Made by a program: the position numbers and the translations under genes. From Phyllobacterium trifolii (GTDB lineage Bacteria > Pseudomonadota > Alphaproteobacteria > Rhizobiales > Rhizobiaceae): 64,000 nucleotides of DNA. Shown piece by piece: positions 28,737 through 37,820 of the stretch. How positions within the stretch are numbered: the stretch's first letter is position 1; every line of letters begins with the position of its first letter. Location of the stretch: positions 169,944 to 233,943 of the forward strand of contig NZ_JACHXN010000005.1 in assembly GCF_014192095.1 (NCBI RefSeq), given 5' to 3'. A model generated the notes under the pieces. That model was given only the letters and a program-made list of their open reading frames with translations. It had not been told where the DNA came from and searched no databases.

Positions 28737-29443
28737 CCACGGTTGACGGCGGTTTTCGCGCCACTGTGCTGACGCTTTATCCGGAAATGTTTCCGGGACC
28801 ACTTGGCGTGTCACTTGCCGGCAAAGCCTTGCAGGATGGCGCATGGTCGCTGGAAACGGTGCAGATACGCGATTTCACTACCGACAAACACCGCATGGTC
28901 GATGACACGCCAGCCGGCGGCGGCGCTGGCATGGTCATGAAAGCGGATGTTCTCGCCCGCGCGGTCGATCATGTGGCTGACGGGCGTCCGAAACTTTACA
29001 TGAGCCCGCGCGGCAAACCTTTGACCCAGGCCCGTGTACGGGAACTCGCTGCGGGGCCGGGCGCGATCATGCTCTGCGGACGTTTCGAGGGAGTGGACGA
29101 ACGGCTGATCGAGGCCCGGAATTTCGAAGAAATTTCGATCGGCGATTACATACTTTCCGGGGGCGAGACTGCCGCAATCGTCGTCCTCGATGCGATCGTC
29201 AGGCTCCTGCCAGGTGTGATGGGCAATGTCATGTCCGGCGAAACCGAGAGTTTCGAGACCGGCCTTCTTGAACATCCGCACTATACCAAGCCGCAGGAAT
29301 GGGAAGGGCGGCGCATTCCAGATGTGCTCCTGTCCGGTAATCACGGTGCTATCGATAAGTGGCGGCGTTCAGAAGCGGAACGGTTGACGAAGGAGCGCCG
29401 GCCGGATCTTTGGGAGGCGCATAGAGCGTCACTAAAGAAATAG
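28733..29443 (+). CDS. trmD: tRNA (guanine-N1)-methyltransferase
   Basis: A 236-residue SPOUT enzyme that forms m1G37 in tRNA and prevents frameshifting. It has the trefoil-knot SAM site ([34 protein letters not shown]) and the [16 protein letters not shown] loop. It overlaps rimM and is followed by a 199-bp leader before rplS. Confidence 0.97.
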   Translation: MTTVDGGFRATVLTLYPEMFPGPLGVSLAGKALQDGAWSLETVQIRDFTTDKHRMVDDTPAGGGAGMVMKADVLARAVDHVADGRPKLYMSPRGKPLTQARVRELAAGPGAIMLCGRFEGVDERLIEARNFEEISIGDYILSGGETAAIVVLDAIVRLLPGVMGNVMSGETESFETGLLEHPHYTKPQEWEGRRIPDVLLSGNHGAIDKWRRSEAERLTKERRPDLWEAHRASLKK

Positions 29444-29574
29444 CCAAGCAAAAAGAATCGCCTGTGTACGTGACAAACCGGGTTTTATGGTGTATCAGCC
29501 CGCCAACTCGGGATATACCCGGTCCATTAATCAATGAATGGTGAATTCGCTCCTGCTTCGTCGGAGGCATAGAA

Positions 29575-29637
29575 ATGTGGCCATGTTGCTATGTTTCAAG
29601 TGTCGAGCGCTCTGACTGTTTGAAAAACAAAGGATGA
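29575..29637 (+). CDS. possible 20-residue leader peptide upstream of rplS
   Basis: An ATG at 29575 sits 7 nt after a perfect GGAGG (29563-29567) and opens a 20-codon frame, [20 protein letters not shown], whose stop TGA (29635-29637) overlaps the rplS ribosome site AAGGA and ends 5 nt before the rplS ATG. Three cysteines and one tryptophan near the start recall Rhizobiales/Rhodobacter regulatory uORFs. Whether it is translated is not known. Confidence 0.4.
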   Translation: MWPCCYVSSVERSDCLKNKG

Positions 29638-29642
29638 AGACG

Positions 29643-30095
29643 ATGACCGTCGATATTATTCGTCAGCTCGATCTCGAACAGAGAGCAAAAATCGAAGCCA
29701 AGCGCGTGCTCCCGGATTTCCGCCCAGGCGACACTGTTCGTGTAAATGTCCGCGTGACGGAAGGTACCCGTACCCGCGTTCAGGCCTATGAAGGCGTTTG
29801 CATCGCCCGCAACGGCGCTGGCATCAATGAGAACTTCACGGTTCGCAAGATTTCCTATGGCGAAGGCGTCGAGCGCGTATTCCCGGTCATTTCTCCGCTG
29901 GTTGAAGGCGTCGATATCGTTCGTCGCGGTAAGGTACGTCGTGCCAAGCTGTACTATCTGCGTGGCCTCACCGGTAAGGCGGCTCGCATCGTCGAGAAGA
30001 AAGACAACCGCAAGAACAAGACAACTGTTCCTGCAACCGGTGCAGCCGAGACAGTCTCGGAAGCAACTGTTGCCAAGGCACCTGCCGCTGAATAA
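29643..30095 (+). CDS. rplS: 50S ribosomal protein L19
   Basis: A 150-residue ribosomal protein at the 30S-50S interface. The core [20 protein letters not shown] and [19 protein letters not shown] is typical. It has an extended Thr/Ala/Glu-rich C-terminal tail of about 25 residues ([18 protein letters not shown]), common in rhizobial L19. ATG 29643 is chosen over ATG 29634 because AAGGA (29630-29634) is 8 nt upstream of the former but overlaps the latter. A UUCG-loop terminator follows. Confidence 0.96.
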   Translation: MTVDIIRQLDLEQRAKIEAKRVLPDFRPGDTVRVNVRVTEGTRTRVQAYEGVCIARNGAGINENFTVRKISYGEGVERVFPVISPLVEGVDIVRRGKVRRAKLYYLRGLTGKAARIVEKKDNRKNKTTVPATGAAETVSEATVAKAPAAE

Positions 30096-30115
30096 GCGCG
30101 GTCCCTATCATTTTG

Positions 30116-30144
30116 AAAAAGGCGGTCTTCGGGCCGCCTTTTTT
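30116..30144 (+). terminator. terminator of the rimM-trmD-rplS operon
   Basis: A 12-bp stem AAAAAGGCGGTC/GGCCGCCTTTTT (one G-U pair) closed by a UUCG tetraloop and continuing into TTTTGTTT, 20 bp after the rplS stop. Confidence 0.93.
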
Positions 30145-30267
30145 GTTTGTCGCGCAAAATATCATCTACCTTCACGGCGCAGAAGGAACAGACGTGCTTG
30201 CGGGGATTGACGAGCCGGTGGCAAGGTGAAATCTGTTGCCGACGCAAACACGTGACAGGGGTTTGAG

Positions 30268-31062
30268 ATGAACTTGCGATCCGTTCTTTTGGCAGGGCTG
30301 ATACTCGCCCTGACGCCGTTTTCTGCCTTGGCCGCGGAGCTGCCCGATCTTGGCGGCAGGAAAGTCGCGGTCGTCACGGAAAATGCCTATCCGCCCCTGC
30401 AATTCGTCGACCCGAAGACCGGCAGGGCTGTCGGCTGGGAGTACGATGCAATGAACGAGATTGCCAAACGCCTCAATTTCAAAGTCGAATATCTCAACAC
30501 CAGCTGGGACGCGATGATCCAGGCCGTTGCGGACAATCAGTACCAGATCGGCATGACCGGCATCACCATCAATGACGAGCGCAAGCAGAAGGTGGATTTC
30601 TCAGAACCCTATATGCGTTCGGAGCAGTTCATGCTGGTACGCGGCGACGAGAATCGCTTCACCGATCCGAAAAGCTTCGCCGACGCCAAGGATACGCTCG
30701 TCGGGGCGCAGCCAGGTACCAGCAATTTCTATGTCGCCGTCTATAACGTGTTGGACGGCAATGAGCAGAACCCGCGCATCAAACTTTTCGAGACATTCGG
30801 CGCGACCATCCAGGCGCTGAAGACCGGCGATGTCGACCTTGTCCTCACAGATAGTACGGCCGGCAAGGGCTATGTCGATGCGTCCGGTGGTGCCTTGAAG
30901 CTGATCGGCGGGCCGCTCGGCGCCGAGGATTTCGGTTTCATCTTTCCGAAGGGTTCTGATCTCGTCGCGCCAGTCAATGCAGCCATTTCTGCACTGAAAG
31001 CGGATGGCACATTCGATGCGCTCAACAAGAAATGGTTCCTCGACTACAAGCTCGGGCAGTAA
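30268..31062 (+). CDS. amino-acid ABC transporter substrate-binding protein
   Basis: A 264-residue periplasmic receptor of the SBP_bac_3 (glutamine/cystine/arginine) type. The signal peptide LRSVLLAGLILALTPFSALA is cleaved near residue 22. The mature domain has VVTENAYPPLQFVDPKTG and the ligand-site block GMTGITINDERKQKVDFSEP. Followed 8 bp later by the permease; no ATPase gene is adjacent. Substrate not determinable. Confidence 0.92.
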   Translation: MNLRSVLLAGLILALTPFSALAAELPDLGGRKVAVVTENAYPPLQFVDPKTGRAVGWEYDAMNEIAKRLNFKVEYLNTSWDAMIQAVADNQYQIGMTGITINDERKQKVDFSEPYMRSEQFMLVRGDENRFTDPKSFADAKDTLVGAQPGTSNFYVAVYNVLDGNEQNPRIKLFETFGATIQALKTGDVDLVLTDSTAGKGYVDASGGALKLIGGPLGAEDFGFIFPKGSDLVAPVNAAISALKADGTFDALNKKWFLDYKLGQ

Positions 31063-31070
31063 TCCCGACA

Positions 31071-31886
31071 GTGCCAGACAACACGAAGAGCAGGGGGCCT
31101 TCCGAGAAGAGTGATTTCCCGTGGTGGCTGCTTGTGGCGGGGATGATTGCCGTTGCACTCGGCATCGCCATTCTCATCAGCCCGATCTACGGGCAGGTCT
31201 TTACGACGGTCTCGCAGGGTATCTGGATTACCGTGTGGGTTTCGCTGCTGGCCTTCTTCCTCGCGTCGGCGTTCGGTCTTCTCCTTGCGGTGATGAGCCT
31301 TTCAGAACATGTCGCTGTCAGGCAGATCGCGCGATTCTATGTCGAGATTGTTCGCGGCATCCCCTTGCTGGTGCTGCTGTTCTATATCGCTTTTGTCGGC
31401 GCTACGGCTGTGGTCTGGCTATGGAATTTCATGACGCAGCCACTGCAGGCGGCGGGGCTTCTCGATCCACTGCAAGTTCGCGATTTCTCGCTCCTCTGGC
31501 GCGCAATCATCGCGTTGATGCTAGCCTACGCGGCCTTTCTCGCCGAGATTTTCCGGGCGGGCATCCAGGCCGTGGACAAGGGGCAGATCGAAGCCGCGAA
31601 AGCGTTGGGCCTCAAGCGGTTTCAACGGTTCCGGCTGATCGTCATGCCGCAGGCGATCCGCACCATCCTGCCGCCTTACGGCAATGATTTTATCTCGATG
31701 GTGAAGGATTCTTCGCTTGTCTCTGTGCTGGGCGTCGTCGACGTCACGCAGATGGGCAAGGTCTATGCCTCAGGTTCCTTCCGCTTCTTTGAAACCTACT
31801 CTGTCGTCGCCTATATATACCTCGTTCTGACAATCAGCCTGTCACTCGGGCTGCGCTGGCTGGAACGCCGTTTGAATCGCCGTTAA
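31071..31886 (+). CDS. amino-acid ABC transporter permease
   Basis: A 271-residue HisM/GlnP-type inner-membrane permease with a cytoplasmic N-terminus, about five helices and the EAA loop IEAAKALGLKRFQRFRLIVM near residue 175. The TISMVKD-type motif appears as GNDFISMVKDSSLVSVLG. The start is taken as GTG 31071, 8 nt after the receptor stop; there is no clear Shine-Dalgarno, so a later ATG (31143) is possible. The cognate ATP-binding subunit must be encoded elsewhere. Confidence 0.88.
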   Translation: MPDNTKSRGPSEKSDFPWWLLVAGMIAVALGIAILISPIYGQVFTTVSQGIWITVWVSLLAFFLASAFGLLLAVMSLSEHVAVRQIARFYVEIVRGIPLLVLLFYIAFVGATAVVWLWNFMTQPLQAAGLLDPLQVRDFSLLWRAIIALMLAYAAFLAEIFRAGIQAVDKGQIEAAKALGLKRFQRFRLIVMPQAIRTILPPYGNDFISMVKDSSLVSVLGVVDVTQMGKVYASGSFRFFETYSVVAYIYLVLTISLSLGLRWLERRLNRR

Positions 31887-32003
31887 TCCAGGAAACAGCG
31901 GCGCTTTGTCGCCGGATTATTACTTTTTTCGCTTGTTTCTTGACGTAACTGGACCTCGAGTGCATATGTCCACGAAATAATTGGAAAGTCTGAGGATATC
32001 GCA

Positions 32004-33413
32004 ATGTCTGCGCCACGCACACTTTATGACAAGATATGGGATGACCATCTGGTCGATAGTCAGGAGGATGGCACATGCCTTCTCTACATCGATCGCCATC
32101 TTGTCCATGAAGTGACCAGCCCGCAGGCTTTCGAAGGCCTTCGCCTCACTGGCCGCAAGGTTCGCCATCCGGAAAAGACACTCGCCGTCGTCGACCACAA
32201 CATACCGACCTCGCCGGACCGGACCAAGCGTATCGAAAACAATGAAAGCCGTATCCAGGTCGAAGCCCTTGCCAAGAATGCGCTGGATTTCGGCGTTGAA
32301 TACTATTCGGAGAAGGATATCCGTCAGGGTATCGTGCACATCATCGGGCCGGAGCAGGGTTTTACCCTGCCGGGCATGACGATCGTCTGCGGTGACAGCC
32401 ACACCTCGACGCATGGCGCTTTCGGCGCGTTGGCGCATGGTATCGGCACATCGGAAGTCGAGCACGTTCTCGCGACCCAGACGCTGATCCAGTCGAAAGC
32501 CAAGAACATGCTGGTGCGTGTCGATGGCGTGCTGCCGGCTGGCGTGACCGCCAAGGACATCATCCTTGCCATCATCGGCGAAATCGGCACTGCGGGCGGT
32601 ACCGGTTATGTTATCGAATATGCCGGCGAAGCCATTCGTGCGCTGTCGATGGAAGGCCGCATGACTATCTGCAATATGTCGATCGAAGGCGGCGCTCGCG
32701 CGGGCCTGATCGCACCGGACGAAACGACTTTCGCCTACGTCAAGGACAAGCCCCGCGCGCCAAAGGGCGCAGCGTTCGAACAGGCGGTCGAATACTGGAA
32801 AACCCTCCAGAGCGATGAGGGTGCGCATTTCGACAAGGTCGTTGTTCTGAATGCAGCCGATCTGCCGCCTATCGTTTCCTGGGGTTCTTCGCCGGAAGAC
32901 GTCATTGCCGTAACTGGCGCCGTGCCGAACCCGGACGAGATTCCGGATGAGACCAAGCGCTCATCGAAGTGGCGGGCTCTCGACTATATGGGCCTGAAGC
33001 CCGGTACACCGATCACGGATATCAAGCTTGATCGTGTGTTCATCGGTTCTTGCACCAATGGCCGTATCGAAGATCTTCGTGCTGTCGCCAAGGTCGTCGA
33101 GGGCCGCACGGTTGCTGCGACCGTCGATGCGATGATCGTGCCCGGGTCTGGACTCGTCAAGGAACAGGCGGAAGCGGAAGGGCTCGACAAGATTTTCAAG
33201 GCTGCTGGTTTTGACTGGCGCGAGCCGGGCTGCTCCATGTGCCTTGCGATGAACGATGACCGTCTGAAGCCCGGCGAGCGTTGCGCCTCGACGTCGAACC
33301 GTAACTTCGAAGGTCGTCAGGGCTTCAAGGGCCGCACGCATCTTGTCTCGCCTGCCATGGCAGCAGCCGCTGCGATTGCCGGACATTTTGTCGATATTCG
33401 CGAGTGGAAATAA
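32004..33413 (+). CDS. leuC: 3-isopropylmalate dehydratase large subunit
   Basis: A 469-residue [4Fe-4S] aconitase-family subunit that with LeuD isomerises 2- and 3-isopropylmalate in leucine synthesis. Cluster ligands are C350 (GSCTNG) and C410/C413 (GCSMCLAMN); [20 protein letters not shown] is also typical. leuD is not adjacent, as is usual in rhizobia. A weak stem CGGCG/CGCCG followed by a T-run (31899-31930) separates it from the ABC permease. Confidence 0.97.
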   Translation: MSAPRTLYDKIWDDHLVDSQEDGTCLLYIDRHLVHEVTSPQAFEGLRLTGRKVRHPEKTLAVVDHNIPTSPDRTKRIENNESRIQVEALAKNALDFGVEYYSEKDIRQGIVHIIGPEQGFTLPGMTIVCGDSHTSTHGAFGALAHGIGTSEVEHVLATQTLIQSKAKNMLVRVDGVLPAGVTAKDIILAIIGEIGTAGGTGYVIEYAGEAIRALSMEGRMTICNMSIEGGARAGLIAPDETTFAYVKDKPRAPKGAAFEQAVEYWKTLQSDEGAHFDKVVVLNAADLPPIVSWGSSPEDVIAVTGAVPNPDEIPDETKRSSKWRALDYMGLKPGTPITDIKLDRVFIGSCTNGRIEDLRAVAKVVEGRTVAATVDAMIVPGSGLVKEQAEAEGLDKIFKAAGFDWREPGCSMCLAMNDDRLKPGERCASTSNRNFEGRQGFKGRTHLVSPAMAAAAAIAGHFVDIREWK

Positions 33414-33419
33414 TACTGT

Positions 33420-33569
33420 TGGCATCGCTGCTGTGCGTGGTTCGACAAGCTCACCATGAGGGACGTTGGACTGATTGCAGACGACAAACACCAAGCTTGG
33501 CGACTGTCATTGCAATCCACCAATCTCCCTCATGGTGAGCTTGTCGAACCACGCACGGCGGCGATGCCA
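33420..33569. repeat. 150-bp near-palindromic intergenic element between leuC and queF
   Basis: Two 44-bp arms (33420-33463 and 33526-33569) are inverted repeats with two mismatches; the inner 31 bp of each (starting GTGCGTGGTTCGACAAGCTC on the left) are identical. The 62-bp centre is itself a decayed palindrome with CCAAGCTTGG (33491-33500) almost exactly at the middle. It overlaps the end of the queF gene in its right arm edge only at 33585 onward. Position between convergent genes suggests it also serves as terminator. It resembles REP/RIME-type mobile palindromes of Rhizobiales. Confidence 0.85.
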
Positions 33570-33584
33570 TCCGTTTAAAGCGAA

Positions 33585-34043
33585 TCACCGTCCCCGATAG
33601 GCCGGGACACCCTGGTCTGGTAGCCACAGGCCTTCCGGTACCGGACCGGTCTGCCAGAACACATCGATCGGAATACCGCCGCGTGGATACCAATAGCCGC
33701 CGATGCGTAGCCACAGCGGCTTGACCGCTTCGACGATGCGCTTGCCGATCCCGACGGTACAGTCTTCGTGAAATGCCCCGTGATTGCGGAAACTGCCGAG
33801 AAACAACTTCAGCGATTTGGACTCCACCAGCGTCTGGTTCGGCGCATAGTCGATCACAAGGTGGCCGAAGTCTGGCTGGCCGGTAACTGGACATAGCGAG
33901 GTGAATTCCGGGCAGGCGAAGCGTGCCAGGAAAAGCGTTCCCGCCTGGGGGTTCGGGACGGCATCAAGGATCGCCTCATCCGGATGCTGCGGGATTTTGA
34001 CATCCTTGCCGAGCATCGTCGCCTGTTCTGCATAATGACTCAT
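33585..34043 (-). CDS. queF: NADPH-dependent 7-cyano-7-deazaguanine reductase (preQ1 synthase)
   Basis: A 152-residue type-I (short) QueF that reduces preQ0 to preQ1. The thioimide nucleophile is C51 in [13 protein letters not shown], with D58 as acid; the QueF NADPH motif is ESKSLK (74-79) and FHEDC follows. ATG 34043 overlaps the queD stop (ATGA) and begins family homology. Last gene of queC-queE-queD-queF. Confidence 0.95.
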   Translation of the reverse strand: MSHYAEQATMLGKDVKIPQHPDEAILDAVPNPQAGTLFLARFACPEFTSLCPVTGQPDFGHLVIDYAPNQTLVESKSLKLFLGSFRNHGAFHEDCTVGIGKRIVEAVKPLWLRIGGYWYPRGGIPIDVFWQTGPVPEGLWLPDQGVPAYRGR

Positions 34044-34426
34044 GCTGCTTTCCTTTCCATCTCGAATTCGCCCCGATACTCGCAGCCCTCGCCGCAGGTG
34101 TCCCTGTAGACGCCGACCTCGGCCAAACCGGGCAAAGACGATGCAAAGTGCCGCCACAGCCACATCGCGATGTTTTCAAGCGTTGGCGTTTCAAGCCCTT
34201 CGATTTCGTTGAGATAGCGATGATCGAGTTTCTCCTGCGCGCTGTCGAAGGCGCTTTTGACAGAGCCAAGATCGGAGATAAGGCCGGTCTGGCTATCTGG
34301 TTTTCCTTCCAGCGTCACGCGAACCCGAAAGCTGTGTCCGTGCAGACGCGTATTGATGTGTCCGTCGGGAAATATGTGCGGCAAATGATGTGCCGCTTCA
34401 AACGTAAATTCGTTGAAGATTCTCAT
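34040..34426 (-). CDS. queD: 6-carboxytetrahydropterin synthase QueD-like protein, variant active site
   Basis: A 128-residue PTPS-family enzyme expected to make 6-carboxy-5,6,7,8-tetrahydropterin from dihydroneopterin triphosphate. Zinc ligands H13 (FEAAHHL), H29 and H31 (LHGH) are present, as is the acidic tail CEYRGE. The family motif CxxxHGH reads N25-T-R-L-H-G-H, so the catalytic cysteine position is asparagine. Context (queC, queE, queF) still argues for this pathway role. ATG 34426 is used; longer starts run into a palindromic repeat at 34470-34513. Confidence 0.88.
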   Translation of the reverse strand: MRIFNEFTFEAAHHLPHIFPDGHINTRLHGHSFRVRVTLEGKPDSQTGLISDLGSVKSAFDSAQEKLDHRYLNEIEGLETPTLENIAMWLWRHFASSLPGLAEVGVYRDTCGEGCEYRGEFEMERKAA

Positions 34427-34469
34427 GGTTGTCCTCGTTCGCATTGGCGCAATACAGGCGCCCGCAAAA

Positions 34470-34513
34470 ACAATTCCAGCAAAAGTGTCTAACGCTTTTG
34501 CGTCCGGAATTGC
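34470..34513. repeat. short palindromic element, copy 1 (queE-queD gap)
   Basis: A two-part hairpin: outer stem CAATTCC (34471-34477)/GGAATTG (34506-34512) and inner stem GCAAAAG.G (34479-34487)/C.CTTTTGC (34493-34501) with a small loop. It is the same family as 40036-40079. It lies between queE and queD, inside an operon. Confidence 0.8.
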
Positions 34514-34532
34514 GGTAAACAAAGGGCTTACC

Positions 34533-35186
34533 TCAAGGCAAACCCAGTATCTTATGTGTCTGCGTGCTCAGCCGCCAAAGCGGGTGGGCGAGACAATAGG
34601 CCGCTGCAGATGCCACATGCGCGGCGGTTTGCGCCGGATCGCCGATGACGTCAAGAGGCTGCAAATAGAAATGCTCGAAAGAGAGCTGCTCAAAGCGTGA
34701 TGGATGCGTCTCGGCTTCCTTCTGCGGATAGACCAGTTTGAGCTCGTTGCCGCTGGTCTGAACGAGGGGTGCGGTCGCCTTGGGCGAGACGCAGATCCAG
34801 TCAATTTCTGCCGGCGCCGCGATGGTGCCATTGGTCTCGATACCCACTTCGAAACCGCGCGCGTGAAAGGCGTTGATCAGCGGAGTGTCGAGTTGCAGCA
34901 GCGGCTCGCCGCCGGTGCAGATGACATAGGGCTTTCCGCCAGCATTTTGTGGCCAGGCTGCTGCCACCGCGTCGGCCAGAGCGTTGGCAGTCTTGAACTT
35001 GCCGCCGCCCGGACCATTCACGCCGATAAAATCCGTATCGCAGAACTTGCAGATCGCTTCTTCGCGGTCGCGCTCAAGCCCGGACCACAGGTTACAGCCG
35101 GCAAAACGCATGAAAACGGCAGCGCGGCCCGTATGATTGCCCTCGCCCTGCAGGGTCAGGTAGATTTCTTTGACGGCGTAGGTCAT
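34533..35186 (-). CDS. queE: 7-carboxy-7-deazaguanine synthase
   Basis: A 217-residue radical-SAM enzyme converting carboxytetrahydropterin to 7-carboxy-7-deazaguanine. It has the unusual QueE spacing C31-x14-C46-x2-C49 (CNLW...CKFCD), the SAM motif [11 protein letters not shown] and IETNGT. ATG 35186 overlaps the queC stop (ATGA). Confidence 0.95.
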   Translation of the reverse strand: MTYAVKEIYLTLQGEGNHTGRAAVFMRFAGCNLWSGLERDREEAICKFCDTDFIGVNGPGGGKFKTANALADAVAAAWPQNAGGKPYVICTGGEPLLQLDTPLINAFHARGFEVGIETNGTIAAPAEIDWICVSPKATAPLVQTSGNELKLVYPQKEAETHPSRFEQLSFEHFYLQPLDVIGDPAQTAAHVASAAAYCLAHPLWRLSTQTHKILGLP

Positions 35187-35893
35187 GCGGCTTCTGCCTT
35201 GAACTTCTGCCACCCTTTCGAACGCAGTTCGCAGGCTGGACAGCTGTTACAGCCATAGCCCCACTCATGCCGCTGCGAACGATCGCCGAGATAGCAGGTA
35301 TGGGTGTGCTCGACGATCAGATCCAGCAAAGCTTCGCCGCCGAGGTCTTGCGCCAGTGCAAAGGTCTCGGCCTTGTCGAGCCACATCAGGGGCGTTTCAA
35401 TCGTGATACGGCGGTCCAGCCCGAGTGACAGCGCTACCTGCTGAGCTTTCAACGTGTCGTCGCGGCAGTCGGGGTAACCGGAGTAGTCGGTCTCGCACAT
35501 GCCGCCTACGATTACCCGCAGGCCACGGCGATAGGCCAGCGCACCGGCGAGCGTGAAGAACAGCAGATTACGGCCGGGCACAAACGTATTCGGCAAGCCG
35601 TTTTCTTCCATCTCGATCGCGATATCCTGGGTCATGGCTGTCGATCCAAGCTCGCCGATGATGCTTGCATCAAGCATATGGTCGTCGCCAAGCCGCGCTG
35701 CCCATTGCGGAAATTTCCCGGCAAGGGCACTGCGGAATTGCCCGCTCACCTCGAGTTCGATCCGGTGCCGCTGGCCGTAGTCGAAACCGACCGTTTCAAC
35801 ACGGTCGAAGCGCGATAGTGCCCATGCGAGGCAAGTCGCCGAATCCTGCCCGCCGGAAAACAGGACGAGTGCGCCGTCGGAGCTGCGAGCCAT
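35183..35893 (-). CDS. queC: 7-cyano-7-deazaguanine (preQ0) synthase
   Basis: A 236-residue ATP-dependent enzyme of queuosine synthesis. PP-loop SGGQDS (13-18); zinc cysteines C200, C215, C218 and C221 (CYLGDR ... CNSCPAC). First gene of the leftward que operon. The 81-bp upstream gap holds an AGAGG ribosome site and a short hairpin; I found no match to a preQ1 riboswitch. Confidence 0.96.
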   Translation of the reverse strand: MARSSDGALVLFSGGQDSATCLAWALSRFDRVETVGFDYGQRHRIELEVSGQFRSALAGKFPQWAARLGDDHMLDASIIGELGSTAMTQDIAIEMEENGLPNTFVPGRNLLFFTLAGALAYRRGLRVIVGGMCETDYSGYPDCRDDTLKAQQVALSLGLDRRITIETPLMWLDKAETFALAQDLGGEALLDLIVEHTHTCYLGDRSQRHEWGYGCNSCPACELRSKGWQKFKAEAA

Positions 35894-35974
35894 ATCTTGT
35901 TACCTCTTGAAAGCGGCACCCTTTACAGGGCGCTCGCTAGCGAGGCAAATCAAATCGCAGCGGTGGATCGTTGT

Positions 35975-36388
35975 TCAGCAGCCGGGATGGGCAAGAATGA
36001 TCGTCGAGTTACGATCTATACCGTACTGGTAGCCGAGACCCTTGACCATGATCGGACTGTCGCAGCTTGTGTTGGGCGGCGGAATTACACCGATCACTAT
36101 CGGATCGGCTGGCGGAGAGATGATCGCCGGCTGCTTTCCACCACGCCGGTAGACGGGGACCGCGCGCCGGATCTGTTTGCCGATCACATCCGATTTCGCA
36201 GCCGCGCCGCCGACAAAGATGATCTTCGACCCGCCCGATTCGTAATAGACGATGTTGCCGTACTCATCCCCATAAGAGTTGCTGGCATTGATTCTGTTTT
36301 CTGCAAAAGCCGGGGCAGCCAATCCGATCGAGAGCGCCGCCGAAGCGAGCAGAGGCCACTTGGAGAAGGAAGTTTTCTTAGCCAGCAT
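35975..36388 (-). CDS. small secreted protein of unknown function
   Basis: A 137-residue protein with a signal peptide (KWPLLASAALSIGLAAPAFA, cut near residue 29). The mature part contains Tyr/Gly-rich NSYGDEYGNIVYYESGG, a short Pro-rich stretch (GVIPPPNTSCDSP) and two cysteines near the end (TSCDSP, HPGC), perhaps a disulfide. No domain recognised. A perfect CtrA box lies 40 bp upstream of the start (36428-36443), suggesting cell-cycle control. Confidence 0.75.
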   Translation of the reverse strand: MLAKKTSFSKWPLLASAALSIGLAAPAFAENRINASNSYGDEYGNIVYYESGGSKIIFVGGAAAKSDVIGKQIRRAVPVYRRGGKQPAIISPPADPIVIGVIPPPNTSCDSPIMVKGLGYQYGIDRNSTIILAHPGC

Positions 36389-36427
36389 GACACATTCCCT
36401 TAACGATCGAACTGCTCTGCAGCCAGA

Positions 36428-36443
36428 TTAACCTTTTATTAAC
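36428..36443. promoter_or_regulatory. CtrA box upstream of the small secreted protein
   Basis: TTAA-CCTTTTA-TTAAC is an exact match to the alphaproteobacterial CtrA consensus TTAA-N7-TTAAC. It lies 40-55 bp upstream of the leftward gene at 35975-36388 and about 135 bp upstream of the rightward GNAT. Confidence 0.6.
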
Positions 36444-36577
36444 AATTGTCATCCGCTCAAAACCTAATCAAATCGATTTTCATCACCGGCGCAGGTTGAC
36501 GTGCTGGCTGCAATCAACCAATCCTCCGATGTATAAGAACACCCTGCTCAGGCAGCCACAAAGGGACGGATGTGACC

Positions 36578-37051
36578 ATGACCAAGAAAAGCGCGGACGA
36601 GCACGCCATCGACATTTCCTTGCTGCATCTCAGCCATGCCCATGAGTTCGCGCCGCTCCTCGCCAGTTATGCCCAGGCGTTGAAGCGGGGCGCACCGCGC
36701 CGTCCGGATGATTACTACGCCGAGAACCTGTTGCGGGATCGCACGGCGGAAATCGCGGGCGCCCGGCTTGATGGTATTCTTGTCGGTTTCGTCATTTTCT
36801 ACGATCTGCCGGAGCCCGTGTCCGGCATGCGCGCCGGTCAGGTCGATCATATCTATGTGCACCATGATCATCGCGGCAAAGGTATCGCCAAGGCACTGAT
36901 TGACGTGCTCGCGGACAAGGCGGAAGAACGCGGCTGGACCAAGCTCTCGCTCAATGCGCCGCGCGTGCCGGAAGATGGCCGCAAGCTCTACGAACAGGTC
37001 GCGGCGCCTGCCGACTGGACCAGTTTCATCATCCGCTTCGGCAATCAATAA
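36578..37051 (+). CDS. GNAT family N-acetyltransferase
   Basis: A 157-residue acetyltransferase: VDHIYVHHDHRGKGIAKALID (about 92-112) holds the acetyl-CoA loop, followed by the C-terminal LYEQVAAPADWTSFIIRF typical of this subgroup. Substrate unknown. GTG 36572 or ATG 36578 are both possible from the AAGGGA ribosome site. A hairpin overlaps its stop codon (37046-37074). Confidence 0.83.
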   Translation: MTKKSADEHAIDISLLHLSHAHEFAPLLASYAQALKRGAPRRPDDYYAENLLRDRTAEIAGARLDGILVGFVIFYDLPEPVSGMRAGQVDHIYVHHDHRGKGIAKALIDVLADKAEERGWTKLSLNAPRVPEDGRKLYEQVAAPADWTSFIIRFGNQ

Positions 37052-37074
37052 TCCGGATCAACTCCGGATTGTTG
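37046..37074 (+). terminator. hairpin at the end of the GNAT gene
   Basis: CAATAATCCGGA (37046-37057) pairs with TCCGGATTGTTG (37063-37074), 12 bp with one G-U pair, around a 5-nt loop. The stop codon TAA lies in the left arm. No T-run follows, so it may be a weak or factor-assisted terminator. Confidence 0.4.
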
Positions 37075-37411
37075 CCGCACAATGAATATCCTGCAAACGA
37101 CCCGCCCCGTCGCGTACGACTATCGTATAAATGCCTGTCTTGAACCTCGCTATTCGAGACTCATGCGATTTATTTTTGCATGGCACACGTGCCAGATTTG
37201 ACCTCTGAAACAGGCGTTTTTACCGCTTTAAACGATTGAATTTTAAGCAAAAACCTTATTGACTTGCTATTCAAGCCAATTCGCCGCATGAGGGTGCGGA
37301 ATGGGGCTTTGACGCAGTGCAAAAACCGGATTAAAACCCCTCTAAATTGCCTTTATCCAGCCTTTCGGCCCTGCCCGTCTAACCAGATGTGGCGCTACCC
37401 TCGGGGACGCT
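37075..37411 (+). other. sdhC upstream region without genes
   Basis: About 340 bp between the GNAT hairpin and sdhC. It is comparatively A/T-rich around 37200-37275 and must contain the sdhCDAB promoter; TTGACT at 37258 is a possible -35 element but no matching -10 is obvious. No coding potential seen. Confidence 0.5.
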
Positions 37412-37810
37412 ATGAGCAAGACAAATCTACATGCAAACCGGCCGCTGTCGCCGCATTTGCAAATCTACAAACCAATTCCAACCATGGTCATGTCGATCGT
37501 CCACCGCATCACCGGCTCGGCGCTCTATGTCGGCACGCTGCTGGTCGCCTGGTGGCTGATCGCAACAGCGACAAGCGAGCGGCAGTTCGACATCGTCAAC
37601 ATGGTCTATGGTTCATGGATCGGCCTTCTGGTTCTGCTTGGTTACACCTGGGCGCTTATTCATCACATGATCGGCGGCATACGCCATCTGATCTGGGATA
37701 CCGGCCGCGGCCTTGAAAAGGAGACGACCACGAAGATGGCCTGGGGTTCGCTCGTTCTTTCAGTCGCATTGACGATCCTGGTCTGGATCGCCGCATTCAC
37801 GATAGCTTGA
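37412..37810 (+). CDS. sdhC: succinate dehydrogenase cytochrome b556 subunit
   Basis: A 132-residue three-helix membrane anchor of complex II that carries haem b and binds quinone. It has [12 protein letters not shown] and [12 protein letters not shown] at the start (quinone-site Ser/Arg region) and the haem-ligand region [13 protein letters not shown] near 85-97. It begins the sdhC-D-A-B operon. Confidence 0.95.
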   Translation: MSKTNLHANRPLSPHLQIYKPIPTMVMSIVHRITGSALYVGTLLVAWWLIATATSERQFDIVNMVYGSWIGLLVLLGYTWALIHHMIGGIRHLIWDTGRGLEKETTTKMAWGSLVLSVALTILVWIAAFTIA

Positions 37811-37820
37811 GGAGGCGGAT

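Noticed and set aside
35894-35974. preQ1 riboswitch before queC
   Set aside because: The leader has a small hairpin but not the C-rich loop and A-rich tail of a preQ1 aptamer.
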